A stretch of 64,000 nucleotides of DNA from Armigeres subalbatus (GCF_024139115.2 NW_026943548.1:154933-218932), one strand, 5' to 3'. Positions 44,471 to 56,574 are shown, counted from the first letter of the stretch. The notes: generated from the letters alone by a model not told the origin. Numbers and translations: made by a program.

Positions 44471-45243
44471 ACGCTGTAGCCGACCAGGATCAGGAGGAAT
44501 GCATGTCTTAGAGTAGATTAAAATAAAATTTCACTTTTTTCAGTATTGAAAAATGAGTAATTTTCTGTTCCTTTGTGTTTTTGTCTGCGGAAGAATGAAA
44601 TATTTGCAGTTTAGTATTTTCCCACAACAAGACTAATACAATAGAAGGTTATGGTGGTGAATGATTCACTCGAAATATTTTTATTTCTTGCACGGAGAAT
44701 GAAAATTAGTTTTGAAATTTCCACAGCTGTTGAATTTTAACAAGGTTTTTTTACATGTCCCATTTTGCATGCGCGTTTGTCCCGTTTCTACACCGAAATG
44801 ATCTGGTCAGCCTGTCCAAACTCCAAAATGGCAACGTGTTGAGAAGTACAACTTATCTATCCGTATGTACTATCAATTATCAGAGAGACAGCTATTACCG
44901 GGCAAGCTCTCGATCAAATCTTCGTCTACCGGAACGAGAATCGAACATGTCATTTGCGGATTGGGACTCCTACGGCTTTGCTCAGAAGGATAACTGAAGA
45001 CAAACACTAAAATAATGCAAACAGCAACATGGTAAACCGTCCTGTCGGTTTTTGAATACGGTGCGTGGTATTTGCTCCTAGTAGACCTAGTAGCCAGCTA
45101 GTATGATCTAGCGACAGCACATATGATCAAACTTTAACGGATGCAAACCTAAATATTTTATTTCAAAATAATTAAATCAAATAGGTTATTGAAAGAAAAC
45201 GATAGTTTTCATTCCGTAACATAATTCCACTATTGGGAATGAA
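44471..45243. other. No supported gene; one 80-codon frame
   Basis: The plus-strand frame at 44755-44997 has no recognised domain. acgagaatcgaac near 44935 recalls an inverted Pol III B box, but no tRNA fold could be drawn around it. Confidence 0.35.
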
Positions 45244-45505
45244 TTAAAAATATTTGAATTTCGTATTGTCAATGTAGTTAATTATCGGATGGAAATTGAA
45301 CCATCGTGCAAGCTCGTTTGAACGCTTGTTGCTTTGTATCCCGATAGTACATCCCTCCTTCCAAGATGCACCGGTAACAAATACGCATCCAGAAGGTATT
45401 AATGTGTAATATCTTGAATAAAAGCCACATAACGAAGCGCCGTAGCTCGTATCTGGAACAAACATGGAGCTTGTGCGTTCAGGACAACAAGATCTATGTT
45501 GTCCT
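45244..45505 (-). CDS. Unrecognised minus-strand frame with several cysteines
   Basis: Open from a TAA near 45505 to the TAA at 45244, with an ATG at 45463-45465. Content: CCPERTSSMFVPDTSYGASL, CGFYSRYYTLIPSGCVF, EGCTIGIQSNK, and ARWFNFHPIINYID near the C-terminus. The order (small residues before a core strand, IGI near a late cysteine, ending in W/F...INYID) loosely recalls the C-terminal half of serine-protease homologues of insects. No catalytic GDSG is present (YGAS instead). It could be a last exon or a chance frame. Confidence 0.25.
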
Positions 45506-46872
45506 TATCCTCCTTTGGGGTGCTGGGTGGTGCATCACTTAGCCACGGCAACGATGGCAGCATACCGTCGACGGAGGGGAACGGATGAACGCTGGTAAGG
45601 AGTTAATCTTACCCTAAAGGGAAGCGAAAAGCCACGCTCAAGTAACAACATGCGACGGCAGTCAAGTGTTATAAACTTTGGTGTTGGCTCTTTTCTGTGA
45701 TACGGCGTGGGTGTGCGCATCTTGGAATTAGTGGTGTAATTATATAATTAGTTTTATTCACTTGTTTAATTAAAATCTGGTTTCGGCATCGAGCCCGGGA
45801 GTGATCTGGCTTAGTTGGCTATTGATTCGTTTAGTGGTTTGGTATCTTGTTAGGTCTTGTGCTGTTTTCGTAAAAGGAAATCACCGTGAAAGTGGATTAA
45901 ACTTCCTTGTTGCTACTTAAGAATTCATGAAACGCCTAATTTGTATTAGAAATAGTGTCACCCAAGATTATTATTTCGTACAAAAGCATCAGATACAAAA
46001 ATGGCTTTTATGACAGCTTCACAAAATACATCGCATTTTTCGTAATTCAATGGATTTTTTTCTTTTACAACGAAAAGATATCCAAAATTTTCCGTATATG
46101 TTGATTTACGATTAAATTCCGAGTACCCTTCAATAAACTAAAGGAAAATTTTATACACAAGAAATATCTGCATTGCCCTAACGCTCTCTTGCCTCGAATA
46201 AAATTATTAATTCCCAAAGTGACATTTTCGATTATTTGTTTATCGAGTAACCTTCCAACGAAGCAAAACTTCAAGAGGGCAACACGCATTTGGCCGACTA
46301 CAAAGAGTTTACACATAATGCATGCTTATCAGTGCTGGCAAACAATATCTTTCCGTGCTCTTCGAACGCAAGAAAAAACCTTAGCTTCTTCGCAGATGCG
46401 AGCCTCGCCGGAATCGGAAGCGGAACGAACCTTGCAGAAATGACAAAATTCATCTTAAATAAACACAATCCTTCGGAATGATAAACAATGGAGCGGTTTA
46501 TGTGAAGAACGAATCTTGCCATCTGCATGGGGAGGGCTGCTCTCATATCACATCGATTCCAAATTCCAAACCGTGGTTGGCATCTCGAGGAAAAGCCCAG
46601 TTTTGCTCCAAAACTCACGAATCATACCGTTTATCACTGAGACGCTTACATTTATGATTTTGATATCTAATCTGCTTCAACGGACTTAATTTGAATTTCC
46701 GAAGGCTTCCCGTCATTATTTCATTAATTGTTACAATTCAACGCAGAAAGCAAATCTTCTATCAACTCTTTCTCACAATGCTACTCTCGCGAATAGCCTT
46801 TTAACCCCTATCAAAGCAAATCCTTCCCCTGTAAATGATAAGACAAAACTTTACAGACATCCGGAGCCATCC
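45506..46872. other. No gene recognised
   Basis: Includes a GC-richer block at 45540-45720 and overlapping short frames at 46065-46618 without domains. Confidence 0.35.
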
Positions 46873-47171
46873 TCCAGAACGGAAAACAAAGACACTTCCT
46901 TATTATTATTATTTCGAGCGCCGACGCCATCACCGTCCGCAGAAAAGGTCAAAATCTTTTGTCTACTTTAACACCCCGTGGAATCTATTGTTTCACGGAT
47001 TATGATGGCCTTGAAGAAGTGGTCCAAGAACAAACGTCCGATCTAGACAACAACCCACCGAATGGTGGTTTATCAACCCGAGCCAAACTCCAGCAGCAGT
47101 CGAAAGAACGCGAAAGAACAAACCAAGAGGGCAAGCAAAATCTCACACCGAAAGCTAACGATGCAATCTGA
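46873..47171 (+). CDS. Possible exon, hydrophilic product
   Basis: After acttta + cag at 46855 a frame stays open to TGA at 47169-47171. Content: GIYCFTDYDGLEEVVQEQ, then a polar, Q/N/E/K-rich tail (RAKLQQQSKERERTNQEG). No ATG start is present (first codon candidates are TTG), so it could only be an exon. No family is recognised. Confidence 0.2.
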
Positions 47172-47587
47172 TATAAGACTGAATGAGTGAAATGAGAAAA
47201 TTATAAGCATAAAGAAATGCTCAACCAGGAAAAGGTCACGGAAAGCTACTGCCTGGAAAGGTACTGGCAAAAGCAGTTGTTAATTTCCTTATCGGATGCC
47301 ACCATCTTGAAGAGGAAAAGGCGTTGAATTGTGAATGTTGTGTTTCGCTCCGACACACGCAGTCAGCAATTGACCTTTCACGTGAAAGAATTAAATGTCA
47401 AATGGAAGATTCTCAGTCCCTGAGTTTTTTAAACCAATGTCTCTAAAATATCAATTCACTTTGACTACGACTTCGCTGTTAGCTGGAAGCGTAAATGAAA
47501 CTTTGCAGCGCCCGCATAGAATAACGGTGACTAGTTCACGCTTAAAATCGTGGTTGGGGATTTAGAGCATTTATTTCCATTTGACAT
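47172..47587. other. No feature recognised
   Basis: Unmatched sequence. Confidence 0.3.
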
Positions 47588-47815
47588 AAGCGGAAGAAGG
47601 AAGAATGAAGCAAGAAAAATAAGAAAAAGAAGGAAGAAAGAAGGAAGAAGAAAGAAAAAGCAAGAAGGAAGGGAAAAAGGAAGAAGCTAGAATAAAGAAA
47701 GAAGTATGAAGATGGTAAAAGGAGAAGGAAAAGGAAAATGAAGATGGAAGATGGAAAAGGAAGAATGAAGAAGGTAGAAGGAAGACAATCACGCGAAAAA
47801 GGAAGAATAAGAAAT
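47588..47815. repeat. Purine-rich simple sequence (GAAGAAGGAAGA-type)
   Basis: Over 200 bp of almost pure A/G on the plus strand (aagaaggaagaaagaaggaa and similar). This could form triplex DNA. The opposite strand gives a F/S/L-rich chance frame. Confidence 0.85.
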
Positions 47816-47947
47816 AATGAATAAATAACTAACTAAAACTAAAAGGCTCCAAATAAGTTTTTAATCAAGAAAGTTCCTTATAGTTTTACAGTTCTTCCGT
47901 TTCCTTGCACTATTTTTTTTTTGTATCTGCAGATACGTATTTAATGA

Positions 47948-48252
47948 GAAAATATTTAAGCTCTTTTAGTGGAATGTATTCAACCGTCTAAGACGAATAG
48001 ATTATCCATTTAATTCAATAATTATTTCGATATCTTTGCAGATACGTATTTTGACCACAACTGTGTGGTCGAAATACGTATCTGCAAATAATCAATTGAT
48101 TGGTAGAATTAAATGGAGAGAGAGTGTCGCAAAAAATCGATGTTCGAAAATTCATGGTGCTCAACCCTGGAATGAAAGATTTACCTGTCTGATAATTTTT
48201 GTAGAACAAACGAATTTCTAAAAAATCGTTTAGAGGTCGCGCCAGATCGATA
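47948..48252 (+). repeat. RepA left part with its flank, split by a palindrome
   Basis: tttaagctcttttagtggaa to accgtctaagacga (47955-47997) matches 9758-9800, and gtgtcgcaaaaaatcgatgt to gcgccagatcga (48124-48250) matches 9818-9952. Between them about 115 bp are inserted, centred on a strong palindrome. Confidence 0.7.
48034..48090. repeat. Palindrome with 25-bp arms
   Basis: tttgcagatacgtattttga then ccaca pairs with gtgtggtcgaaatacgtatc then tgcaaa around a 3-base loop (one mismatch). Outer cattt-aattc and gaattaaatg extend the symmetry. A third half copy (tgcagatacgtattt) is at about 47928. Confidence 0.8.
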
Positions 48253-49149
48253 GAATTGAACGGGATTCTTTTCTTTCGCTTCACTCCTAATCTAGGTCAT
48301 TGAGCTTGATCGATCGACTGTGGTACAACGCCAGGTCCGTATTGCTGAATAATAGCCCAGTGACGATTCCATTTTTCCACTCTTGCCCGTAAGTTTCAAA
48401 AATTGATTTAATTTTAAACGAAAGCAAACAAATGTTAACTTTAATCAATTTCTGCCAGTTGTGTCCCAAGTATGCTGACTATTGAAACACAAGAAATAAG
48501 CTCATGGCCCCTATATTTTTTGGTGGAACGGAAGATTTACAAAGAGATTAACTCTGTATTCTGCATACAATTTCTGACGGAAAATGACAATATAAAAACT
48601 TAAAATTAGTGATATTTATTTCTGTTTCTTTTAGATACTCCTCAATCAAAAGAATCGGACAATTCTTAAGATACCGGAGTTATCGAGGAAGGTTTTCATT
48701 CCTGTTTCAACTGAAATGTAGGTCCGTGTTAACGACACGATCTCCTCCTTCTACCAAATGGTCTCACAGATTGAATAATTAAAACACTTTGCATTAGACA
48801 ACAGACGAGACATCTCCGCGTTACGGACCTTTACTCCTTGATAGGGCGTGTTTCGTATCGACAATGCTTAGCACGTTTATGAGGCAAAGTTTTTTATATA
48901 TGGGGAGCATGAAGCCGCAAATCTGGCCATACATCATCTGAAATTACCACTCAGGGAGTGGGGTTGGCGTGAAGGCAGAAAATAGCCAGCCTAAGCGTGA
49001 ATCTACCTCTCTGAACCCTCCCAAGCAACAGAAGATTGTCAATTGAGTTACCATCTCTACTAATACTTCCTGAGTTTCCTCTAGGAACTGCCTCCCAGCA
49101 TTACATCTGGGGATAGTGCAGTACCCCATATACTCGCTCATTCACACTG
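48253..49149. other. No gene recognised
   Basis: Apparently unique sequence with short frames only. Confidence 0.35.
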
Positions 49150-49640
49150 ACACAAGGTACACACTTTCGTATGAGTCTTTTATTTTAAGGGTGCTCTCTC
49201 TCTAACACAACCCTGGTGACACACCCTTTATTGACACTCTCTCTGGACGCACCATAAGTCTTATGGACAAACATTGACTGGATATACAGGCAGTGCATTT
49301 CGACAGTTTTCCCACTGGAAAAATGTCAAAACGCAACGCAAACGTACCAATTGTGCTTTAACCCATTATGCTTGGAGTGCTCCACCACTGACATACCATA
49401 GGCGGGAGTCACCCTTTTACGCACCATGTGAGTCTAACTTGGATTGCTCACCTACCACCTGATTCACGTTTCCTAGCACACAAATACCTAGAGACTGTTG
49501 GGTGCTCACTTCAGCACACTCCCTTTGCCACTTCCTCCTAACACGCGCTCTGGACACACCATGTAGGACTTACTTTGTTCTCACTCTGACATACCTTGTG
49601 AGTATGACTTGGGTGCTCGCTCTACTCACCTTCTGTTATG
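49150..49640. repeat. Very degenerate ~50-bp tandem repeats
   Basis: Recurring blocks such as caccatgtgagtctaacttg, caccatgtaggacttacttt and taccttgtgagtatgacttg, each followed by g(g/t)(a/g)(t/c)tgctc(a/g). Spacing is uneven. Confidence 0.5.
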
Positions 49641-49892
49641 CCTCGGAGGTGTCGATAGCGACAGGTACCCTCAACAGTTCTACGCTACGACCCTCCCTTC
49701 CTCGGGCATATGTAGTAAGCATACTACATCTATGCAAGCCTTCACTCTTCTGCCATTGCATACGTGTGGTGGGGACTGCGGTTACAATTCGCCTTTACGC
49801 GACACTCTTTACTCTCGACAAGTGCAAACCTTCTATTTTACTTTCGCGTTGCTCAGCCTGTTTTCGCTCTAACTAACCAATCACAATCACCC
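49641..49892. other. No feature recognised
   Basis: A short unmatched stretch between the tandem repeats and the LINE. Confidence 0.3.
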
Positions 49893-51416
49893 ATCATACA
49901 TTGGGTTTGCCATGGCACCGGCCCCAGTATTGAACCTTGCGGAATCCTCTGCGGTAATAGGTATTGGCTTCTCTTCGATCGGTATTGGTCTCGTATAACA
50001 GTACACGGTTCTGGTAAGCGCTTTCCAAAATCCGACATGGTATATTCGCCTATGCAGGCTGAGCCGATGTAATGAGAGCGAGATGGCATCCTCAGCTTGC
50101 GCTTTGTTGAATGCGTTCTTCACATCAGAGTATCACTAACGGCATAGTATCGAATACTCTTTGCCTTCTCTGCCGGATCGCCATCCTCGGCGGTCTTTAC
50201 CAACGAGTTAATAGCGGTCCAACGTGGACCTACCCTCGCGAAGAAACCGAACTGGTTTGCTAGATGGCCGTTCGTACCCTCAGAGCACGGGGGTCAGCCT
50301 GGTTGAGGGGCTTGATTCTCTCCTAACAAATTGCCCGTCGTGTCGAGCATGACAGATTGGTCTATGCGCCGATGGAATTCGCTTCGGCGGCTTCCCGGTC
50401 TTCCAGCAATAACACCAGCGCAATTCTGTCTTTTCCATCTTTCGAGAATCTACTACGCTCATTTCTAGGCATCTTTGTATAGCTTTCAGCCCGAACATGT
50501 TCAGGTTCGCTTCATGATTGCTGCCGGGTCTTTGGAGAGCGCTGTTCAGAGACTCCACTCAGGCCTCAGGGGGAACTCCACTCAGGCTCGGGACAGGGAA
50601 CAGTAATTCTCAGTAATCCTCGCCAACCTATCCAGGGAGGACCGTTCGTGGGGTGAAGAGCTCCCTTCGGGTCTTGGCCATCACTATCCTAGTAGGCGTC
50701 ACCCCACGGATTCTCGTTGGCTTTTTTGCTTCGCATAGGGGTTGGCTTCAAAACACGCTCTTCGATTGCTCTTTAATGGCCTTGTTAAAATGAGCCAGCT
50801 GCTAACGCGTGCTCGAAACACTTCACGGCGGTCCGCTCTTTTCATCCTCGGTGCGGGCGTTGCATCTCTTCTCGTCATGGGCCTTGAAGCAGGTTGATCG
50901 AAGGGCCGCAATCTCGGAACTCCACCAGTATACTCCACTAGTATGCTTTCCTCGACATGGTGGCGTCACACGCGCGTCACAACGCATCCCCGCTTAGACC
51001 TTCAGTGTTGGCTTCCAGTCCCAGGGCCGCGGTGAAAACTTCGCCGTCAAAGTGATTGGTCTCTCCACCCTCGGACCTGACAGGGATACCCGGACCTTGG
51101 ATGTTGCACGCCATAGTTGATCTTAAAGCGAATTGTGCCAGACCAGGACTGACAAACGTTACGTCAATCCATGACTCGACCCCGTTCCTTTCTGACCGTA
51201 GCTGGCGGAACCACTGGGCATTGACTAGAACTGGCGTCGAGCCGTTAGCGCCTCTAGTGAACAAGCTTGACGGCCCTTCGATTGGTGCAGCGGCTGCCCC
51301 ACTCCAATCGTCTGCCCCAAGCGTTAAAATCTCCTGCTATGACGACCGGCTTACGACCCACTAGGTCAGACGATAGCCTATCTATCATCTGGTTGAACTG
51401 TTTTAATGGCCACCTT
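49893..51416 (-). pseudogene. R1-clade LINE fragment: endonuclease to RT
   Basis: Read on the minus strand from 51416: FNQMIDRLSSDLVGRKPVVI then AGDFNA (endonuclease core), NGVESWIDVTFVSPGLAQF (51180-51125; usual IDVTF..P.LA box), REVFRARVSSWLIL (linker, about 50830), CYCWKTGKPPKRIPSAHRPI (RT motif 1-2, about 50420-50360), KPVRFLREGRSTLD, VKNAFNKA (motif A, about 50110), then CYTRPIPIEEKPI and IPQGSILGP (motif B, about 49930). The catalytic FADD box lies beyond the break at 49893 and is missing. Many frameshifts. The IDVTF and KPG.PP boxes are those of R1-clade elements of mosquitoes. Confidence 0.85.
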
Positions 51417-52212
51417 CCAAGTAACAATTTCCATGCTTCTTGGATTTATTTAATTCTTATAGCGGATTTATAATAGCAATCACCATGGCTAGTTAGCTCA
51501 GTTTTCATTGTCGATCTTATTGCTATCAATAAACTCTCTCCATAAATCATGCTGAAAAAAAAAGCTTCAAACGTCAACCGCCTACATTGACCTTATGAGC
51601 GGCTGCTACAGTTGTGGTGGAGAGCGTAATGCAAGTCCCCTATTTTCATAAGCTCGATCAAAACCAAAATTTTCTGGTCGTAATGTGGTCAAATGAGTAA
51701 CTCTAATAAGAACTTGCATTTAGCCAAGGGTTAATAAAACGGTGTTCAATAAGAGCAATATATTATCGAGGTTATCTCAAATTCTCATTTTGGTGACATT
51801 GATGGTAACCGTCACCAAAATGAGAATTTGGAGATTTGTTTGCATGAAAAAATCGTGAATAACGCTAAGCGGAATATGAGAAAACATCATTATTTAAGTT
51901 TCTTGTCTTGCACATTTGCTCGTTTTGTTTTATTTCATCTGCTTTTAACTCTGTAAACAAGTGTTCAAATATTTCAAGCAATCTTCTTTGATTCTCGTAG
52001 AGAGTTTTCGATAATAACATTAATTAACTTTGTGATTTGAAGTGAGCGGATTAATTAAAAGTTATGGTAGACATTCTGAAGAATGTTCGGCATCAACATT
52101 GCTTCAACCAACACCGGGTATCATTGTTTGCATGATTATTATGTACCTTTGAGTTTGACCAAAAAATACGCCGCTTTTCTAAAATTTATACGTAGCTAAC
52201 CGGACGACAATC
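51417..52212. other. No gene; hairpin at 51777-51830
   Basis: Mixed AT-rich DNA; the hairpin is listed separately. Confidence 0.35.
51775..51832. repeat. Hairpin with 20-bp perfect arms
   Basis: caaattctcattttggtgac and gtcaccaaaatgagaatttg are perfect complements around attgatggtaacc. It may be the core of a small MITE. Confidence 0.8.
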
Positions 52213-53015
52213 TCATTTCCTGGATCCGAAACAATATGAGGGAAAATGGGTTTTTTTTAACTGCAAGGAAAAGGAAAGAGTATATCGGCGATTTAATAAT
52301 GAACAACGGAAATAGTTGAAGTAGATTCTATACACAAGTTGTCCAATCCATTTACTTGGACGAAAGCCAAAGCTACACATTTGAGCGAAAGTATTTCCAC
52401 CAAAACCATCAGCTACTTCTTCTGTAAGTAGGATTCTATGTATGCCGAAGGACTCTCCTGGAGAGGAGTGTTGTTTAGAAAGGCAGCGGTCCAAATACGA
52501 ATACAGAACATGTTACGATTTAGTATCAGATTCTGGCCATCATATCATGGGGATATTCACTGTTTCAGTATTCCTAGATGAAGTATCGTTTCGATAATCG
52601 TGGGATGCTCCGTAATAAGGGAAGTTATGCACCAGTGGGAAAGAAGCACTGGTGCTATCGAGGGGAGTTTATTCGCCGTCGCGTTTAACGCTCTATGCTA
52701 AGTTTCTTTAGGATACGATGCGAGTGCTTAGAAACATATTCGACTGGTTGTGAAGGAACATTCACCAGAGATAAACTCTTTCAGTAATGTCTGCGCGTTT
52801 TCAACCTCAGGGTGGTGTTCCGCAACCCAGGGAAATACTACTCGTTTGACGGGATTTTGGACGGAGCGCGAATTCATTACCATAAATCGATTGTAGAATA
52901 CCTCCGATCGATTGGGAATAATAGTGGGTGTTTCTACCCGCATATGCTCCGTTCTATAATCCGCATTGAGAGTTTTTATTTGGCCTGTATTAAAACCAAT
53001 AATTAAAACGAGCAT
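52213..53015 (-). other. Two unrecognised minus-strand frames in unique-looking DNA
   Basis: Frames at 52728-53015 (content NRFMVMNSRSVQNPVKRVVF, PWVAEHHPEVENAQTLLKEF) and 52213-52494 (GFGGNTFAQMCSFGFRPSKW, then IGQLVYRIYFNYFRC) look protein-like and have less AT-rich composition. Near 52265 the minus strand has a very good acceptor-type tract (tactctttccttttccttgcag). No family is recognised, and the stretch between the frames (52495-52727) contains stops. It could be a decayed gene or element. Confidence 0.25.
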
Positions 53016-53194
53016 ACGTTGAAAATAGTAGAAAAAGATCTTAACCGTTGTGATTCACAGACGCTCTTCGACATTGTTCTAAAATTATGCATTGCTTGTA
53101 GAATCTTTTTACCAAGCAAAATGTGGATATTTACAGCTGAGGGACAATTTCCGACTACATAAACATAGAGTGGATCTTCTGAACAAAATCTCTA

Positions 53195-53563
53195 TCACTC
53201 AGGAAAATGTCTCTTTACAATTTTCATAAGACCAATCTTATGAGAACATTTCCTTAAGAAATGGAATTATGAAAATCATAAGAACCTGTTTTGACAAATT
53301 CTGGATTTATATTGGCTATCCAGCGATATGTTTTCTTGAGGCGTTGATAGGCGTGTGATGTAATCACGCTGCCTTCTAATCTGCAACCGTCCACGGTTTC
53401 GAATCCAGGTTACATTTTTTACACATATTCAAAATATTTCATAAGATCGTCTTATGAAATTAATTCCACTCAGAAAAAACTTGAAAATCAACACATTTTC
53501 TTATGTCGTAATTTCAAAAGAGTATCTTATGATGTTCATACGACCCGTTTCCTCAGTGTATAA
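53195..53563 (+). mobile_element. Element with inverted ends and a tRNA-like core
   Basis: The ends cactcaggaaaatgtct and complement of cgtttcctcagtg form a short TIR (CACT(C/G)AGGAAA). Inside are several cataaga / tcttatg pairs. The centre (about 53338-53412) is tRNA-like: gcgttgataggcgtgtgatg (D-arm region), gctgccttctaatctgca (anticodon-type loop TTCTAAT) and a B box cggtttcgaatccagg. I know no named family with this layout. Confidence 0.5.
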
Positions 53564-55675
53564 AAAGTTGACCCCTTTCGGTGGGCCAAAACTGTTATAT
53601 CGAGCGTTAGAACATCGTTCTGTCATTCTCAAATGTAAACAAATACCATATGATCAGAAAATTAGAACACTTTGTTTCAAAGAGTACAAAGGTCAGGATA
53701 GGCAACCGATGTGTGGAAGTAATTCAGTTTTAGCAGGCATATATTTTAAACATTATCGAGAAATGGGAGATAATATCCAAACATAAATATCTTCTGCGCT
53801 TCTCACAACAATGGACAATATATAAAATAAATATCGACATTTTCTTTATCTGAAACAGCTATTTTCAGGCGATTTTATAACAATATCTTTTTCCTACCGA
53901 TTACTAGTATCGAAAATGAAATGATCCTAAAACCGGTTCAATAAGTTTGTGTATGAATTGAAGAAAATTGAAGTTTTTCAAAAAGTGTTAATTAAGATGT
54001 CGTTTAAAACTGTTCTACATTAGAAACTAATCTTCAAATATACAGTTTTCGGCTTTTCAAAGGGATGGCGAGGATACACCAATGTAGGTTTACAAGTTGC
54101 AAAAATGAGTTGCGAAATGAAATGAGTAAAAAACTAAACAGTTTTCAAAACTAAAGTTTTATTATTGACTAGATGCCATTCTTTGTTAATACTTTTATAC
54201 CGTATAGACTGCAATGTTGAATATATGTAAAATCCTCTAACCTAAATCATTAACCAAGTATGCGAAAGCAAATTCTTGGGACAGCAACAGGAGACGTTTT
54301 AGTTTGGAATAACAATGAACTATATTAACGATGTTACTGATCATTTTGAGAATTGAGAACCTGTTTCAACACAAAATCACTTAATACGCTTTAACATAGC
54401 ATTAGGTTAATTTGAATAACTTGACAAATTGCTTGGTAATATTCTGGTAAAAAAGTTTCCAAATTTGTACCGATATTGTTCAAACAGCAAAACACTGATA
54501 TTGTGAACCAATATTGTAATACTCTATTCAAAAGTTTGGTCTTACTTTAGTATGATAAATCGAAGTTTCATGTTCAAAATATTTCATAGTTAATTACGGA
54601 GTTTCAAAAGATTAATCGTATAATTATGTTAATAATCAATGTTATAATGATTGTAACTGACCTTCATGAGTCGCTATTGAAAGGAACAGTCGATTAATGG
54701 AAATATCTAGATGTGGAATAGAAAACCCTTGGGAAGCTCTTTGGAGGGACCATCACAGTAACCCAGAAAATATTGTTTTCATATGACATAATTTGCTTCC
54801 ATGTTCCGTCATCGAGTCATAGAACATCGACTTATGGAGGTTTGACTCTAATAATTTTAATGGTCTATGTTATTGCTTTTTGCATTGAAACTTTTCGTTT
54901 CGTCACTGAAACCATTGACACTTGTCTTCAGCGACTGCTTCCGCGATAGAGCATTTGCACATTTTATTCACTCATACATCTATGTTGCTGTCAAAATGTG
55001 CATTTGACAATTAAATTTTCAGCTAAAAGCTATATTTTTTGACACCGATGCACTCACACAACCAATCGACATCAGTTGTCAAAAAATCAGGAGTACCAAC
55101 TTGACCACTATCTCCTTGTCGCCGAGTCTGGCGCTGAGTGTTCGGCGCGGAAACCCAAAAGTGGGAATAAAATTTTGGGGCTTATGCGCAATAACTATTT
55201 GAGGCAACGATTCTTTTATTTAACATTTTTCTCATGGTTATGCAGAAAAAAGGTTTGAGCTCAATAACAAAAGTTTCCTTTACTATGTGCGTCTTCTTCT
55301 GTGTCTAGTGGGCTTGGTAGTCATATTTTTACCGTTTCTACCACATACACTATGTCGTTTCCTATATCTCCATCTTGATATTCTAGCAGTAATTGCTAGA
55401 ACTGTAAATAAACAAAAGATAGTTTCCTACATCAAACTAACATTCCATCAATTTGCTTTCTTCTGTCAACTCGTTAACTAAGATGAACCCGTGCTACTCG
55501 AACCTTCTCCAAAAATGTCAATAAAAGTCCGCATGAACTCGTGACAAGTGCAATGTATATTCGCCTTGCAATGGTTTTTACTGTTTAGAGTTGCATTTGC
55601 TGCTTACTTTTCTGATTCACAGTGCCCGGTAAACGGTGACATCAAGATCAACGAATACAAAACAGAGTTGTCTTT
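53564..55675. other. No gene recognised
   Basis: AT-rich, apparently unique. The frame ending at 53786 starts inside the preceding element and has no domain. A small inverted pair ttttttgacaccgatg / catcagttgtcaaaaaa lies at 55027-55088. Confidence 0.35.
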
Positions 55676-55938
55676 CCTAGTTGACTCGGCAGACATTGTC
55701 CTGCATAGTAGGCGAGAATGTGTGTTGTGAACTGCCTATGCAAAATTCGCATACGAATCACAATTTTAGTTTTTCACGATTTGCTCAACTTTACTCGTAG
55801 TTTTCATTAGAAAATATCCTTATAAACCCGTAAGGAAACTATAACGAATGTTTCTGCTGAAGAAATGAAAAAATCTATCCAGCCGTTTTCGAGTTATGCG
55901 GATACGAACACAGACCATTTCATTTTTATATATATAGA
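55676..55938 (-). mobile_element. Helitron-like unit 1 (tandem pair)
   Basis: On the minus strand it would begin TCTATATATATAAAAATGAA and end ...GTCTGCCGAGTCAACTAG, fitting Helitron ends (5' TC, 3' CTAG). It contains no ORF. It is followed directly by a second, related unit in the same orientation. Confidence 0.5.
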
Positions 55939-56151
55939 CTAGTCGACCCGGCAGACGTTCTACTGCATAGTAGGCGAAAGTGCGCGTTGTGAACTGCCCA
56001 TGCGAAATTTCCATACGAATCTCATTATTTTCGCATGAGGATATATACATTTGAGCCCGTCGGAAACGACAAAAGAATCTGCTGAAGGAATGAAGGAAAT
56101 CCATCCAGCCGTTTCGAGTTATGCGGATACGATTTAATTTTATTATCCAGA
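55939..56151 (-). mobile_element. Helitron-like unit 2 (tandem pair)
   Basis: It starts on the plus strand ctagtcgacccggcagacgt then tctactgcatagtaggcga, as unit 1 does (ctagttgactcggcagacat then tgtcctgcatagtaggcga), and ends ccgtttcgagttatgcggat then acga as unit 1, but with a different A/T tail (tttaattttattatccagag). The two units are about 262 bp apart. Confidence 0.5.
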
Positions 56152-56574
56152 GATATTATTTACATCAACATCAGCACTTTAAACCATCAATATGGAAGAA
56201 TTGGGTTTACAAAACTTTAAAACAATAAGAAAAATTATTAATCTTTTTGTGGATTGTCTTTACCGGTCATAAGACGAGTTTAGTACTATTCAATTTTATT
56301 CCATATTTGACTAATTTTAGTGTGAATAATAATCAGATAAACAGTAAAAATCCACGCGACCCCTTGCTAATTCAATACTGTTATACCATATCTTTTGACG
56401 TTTCGATGTTCCGTATAACACATTTAATCTGTTATAAGGGTACAACTTTTGCTACCCAAGTTACACATATGTTATGTGATTTGACCCAAGTCTGGGTCTT
56501 GGCCAAGATATGAAGCAAATCGGATTCAAAATATGATCAGATCAATAAAACTTTTTTTGTGTTTATAGTGTGTT
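56152..56574. other. No gene; 3' flank of the minus-strand gene
   Basis: Unmatched AT-rich sequence. Confidence 0.35.

Noticed and set aside
47571..47792. 73-codon F/S/L-rich minus-strand frame
   Set aside because: Translation of a purine-rich simple sequence.
52330..52370. P450 heme-binding signature (FGFRPSKWIG against FxxGxRxCxG)
   Set aside because: Only F and the last G agree; the heme cysteine is replaced by W and no other P450 motif is near.
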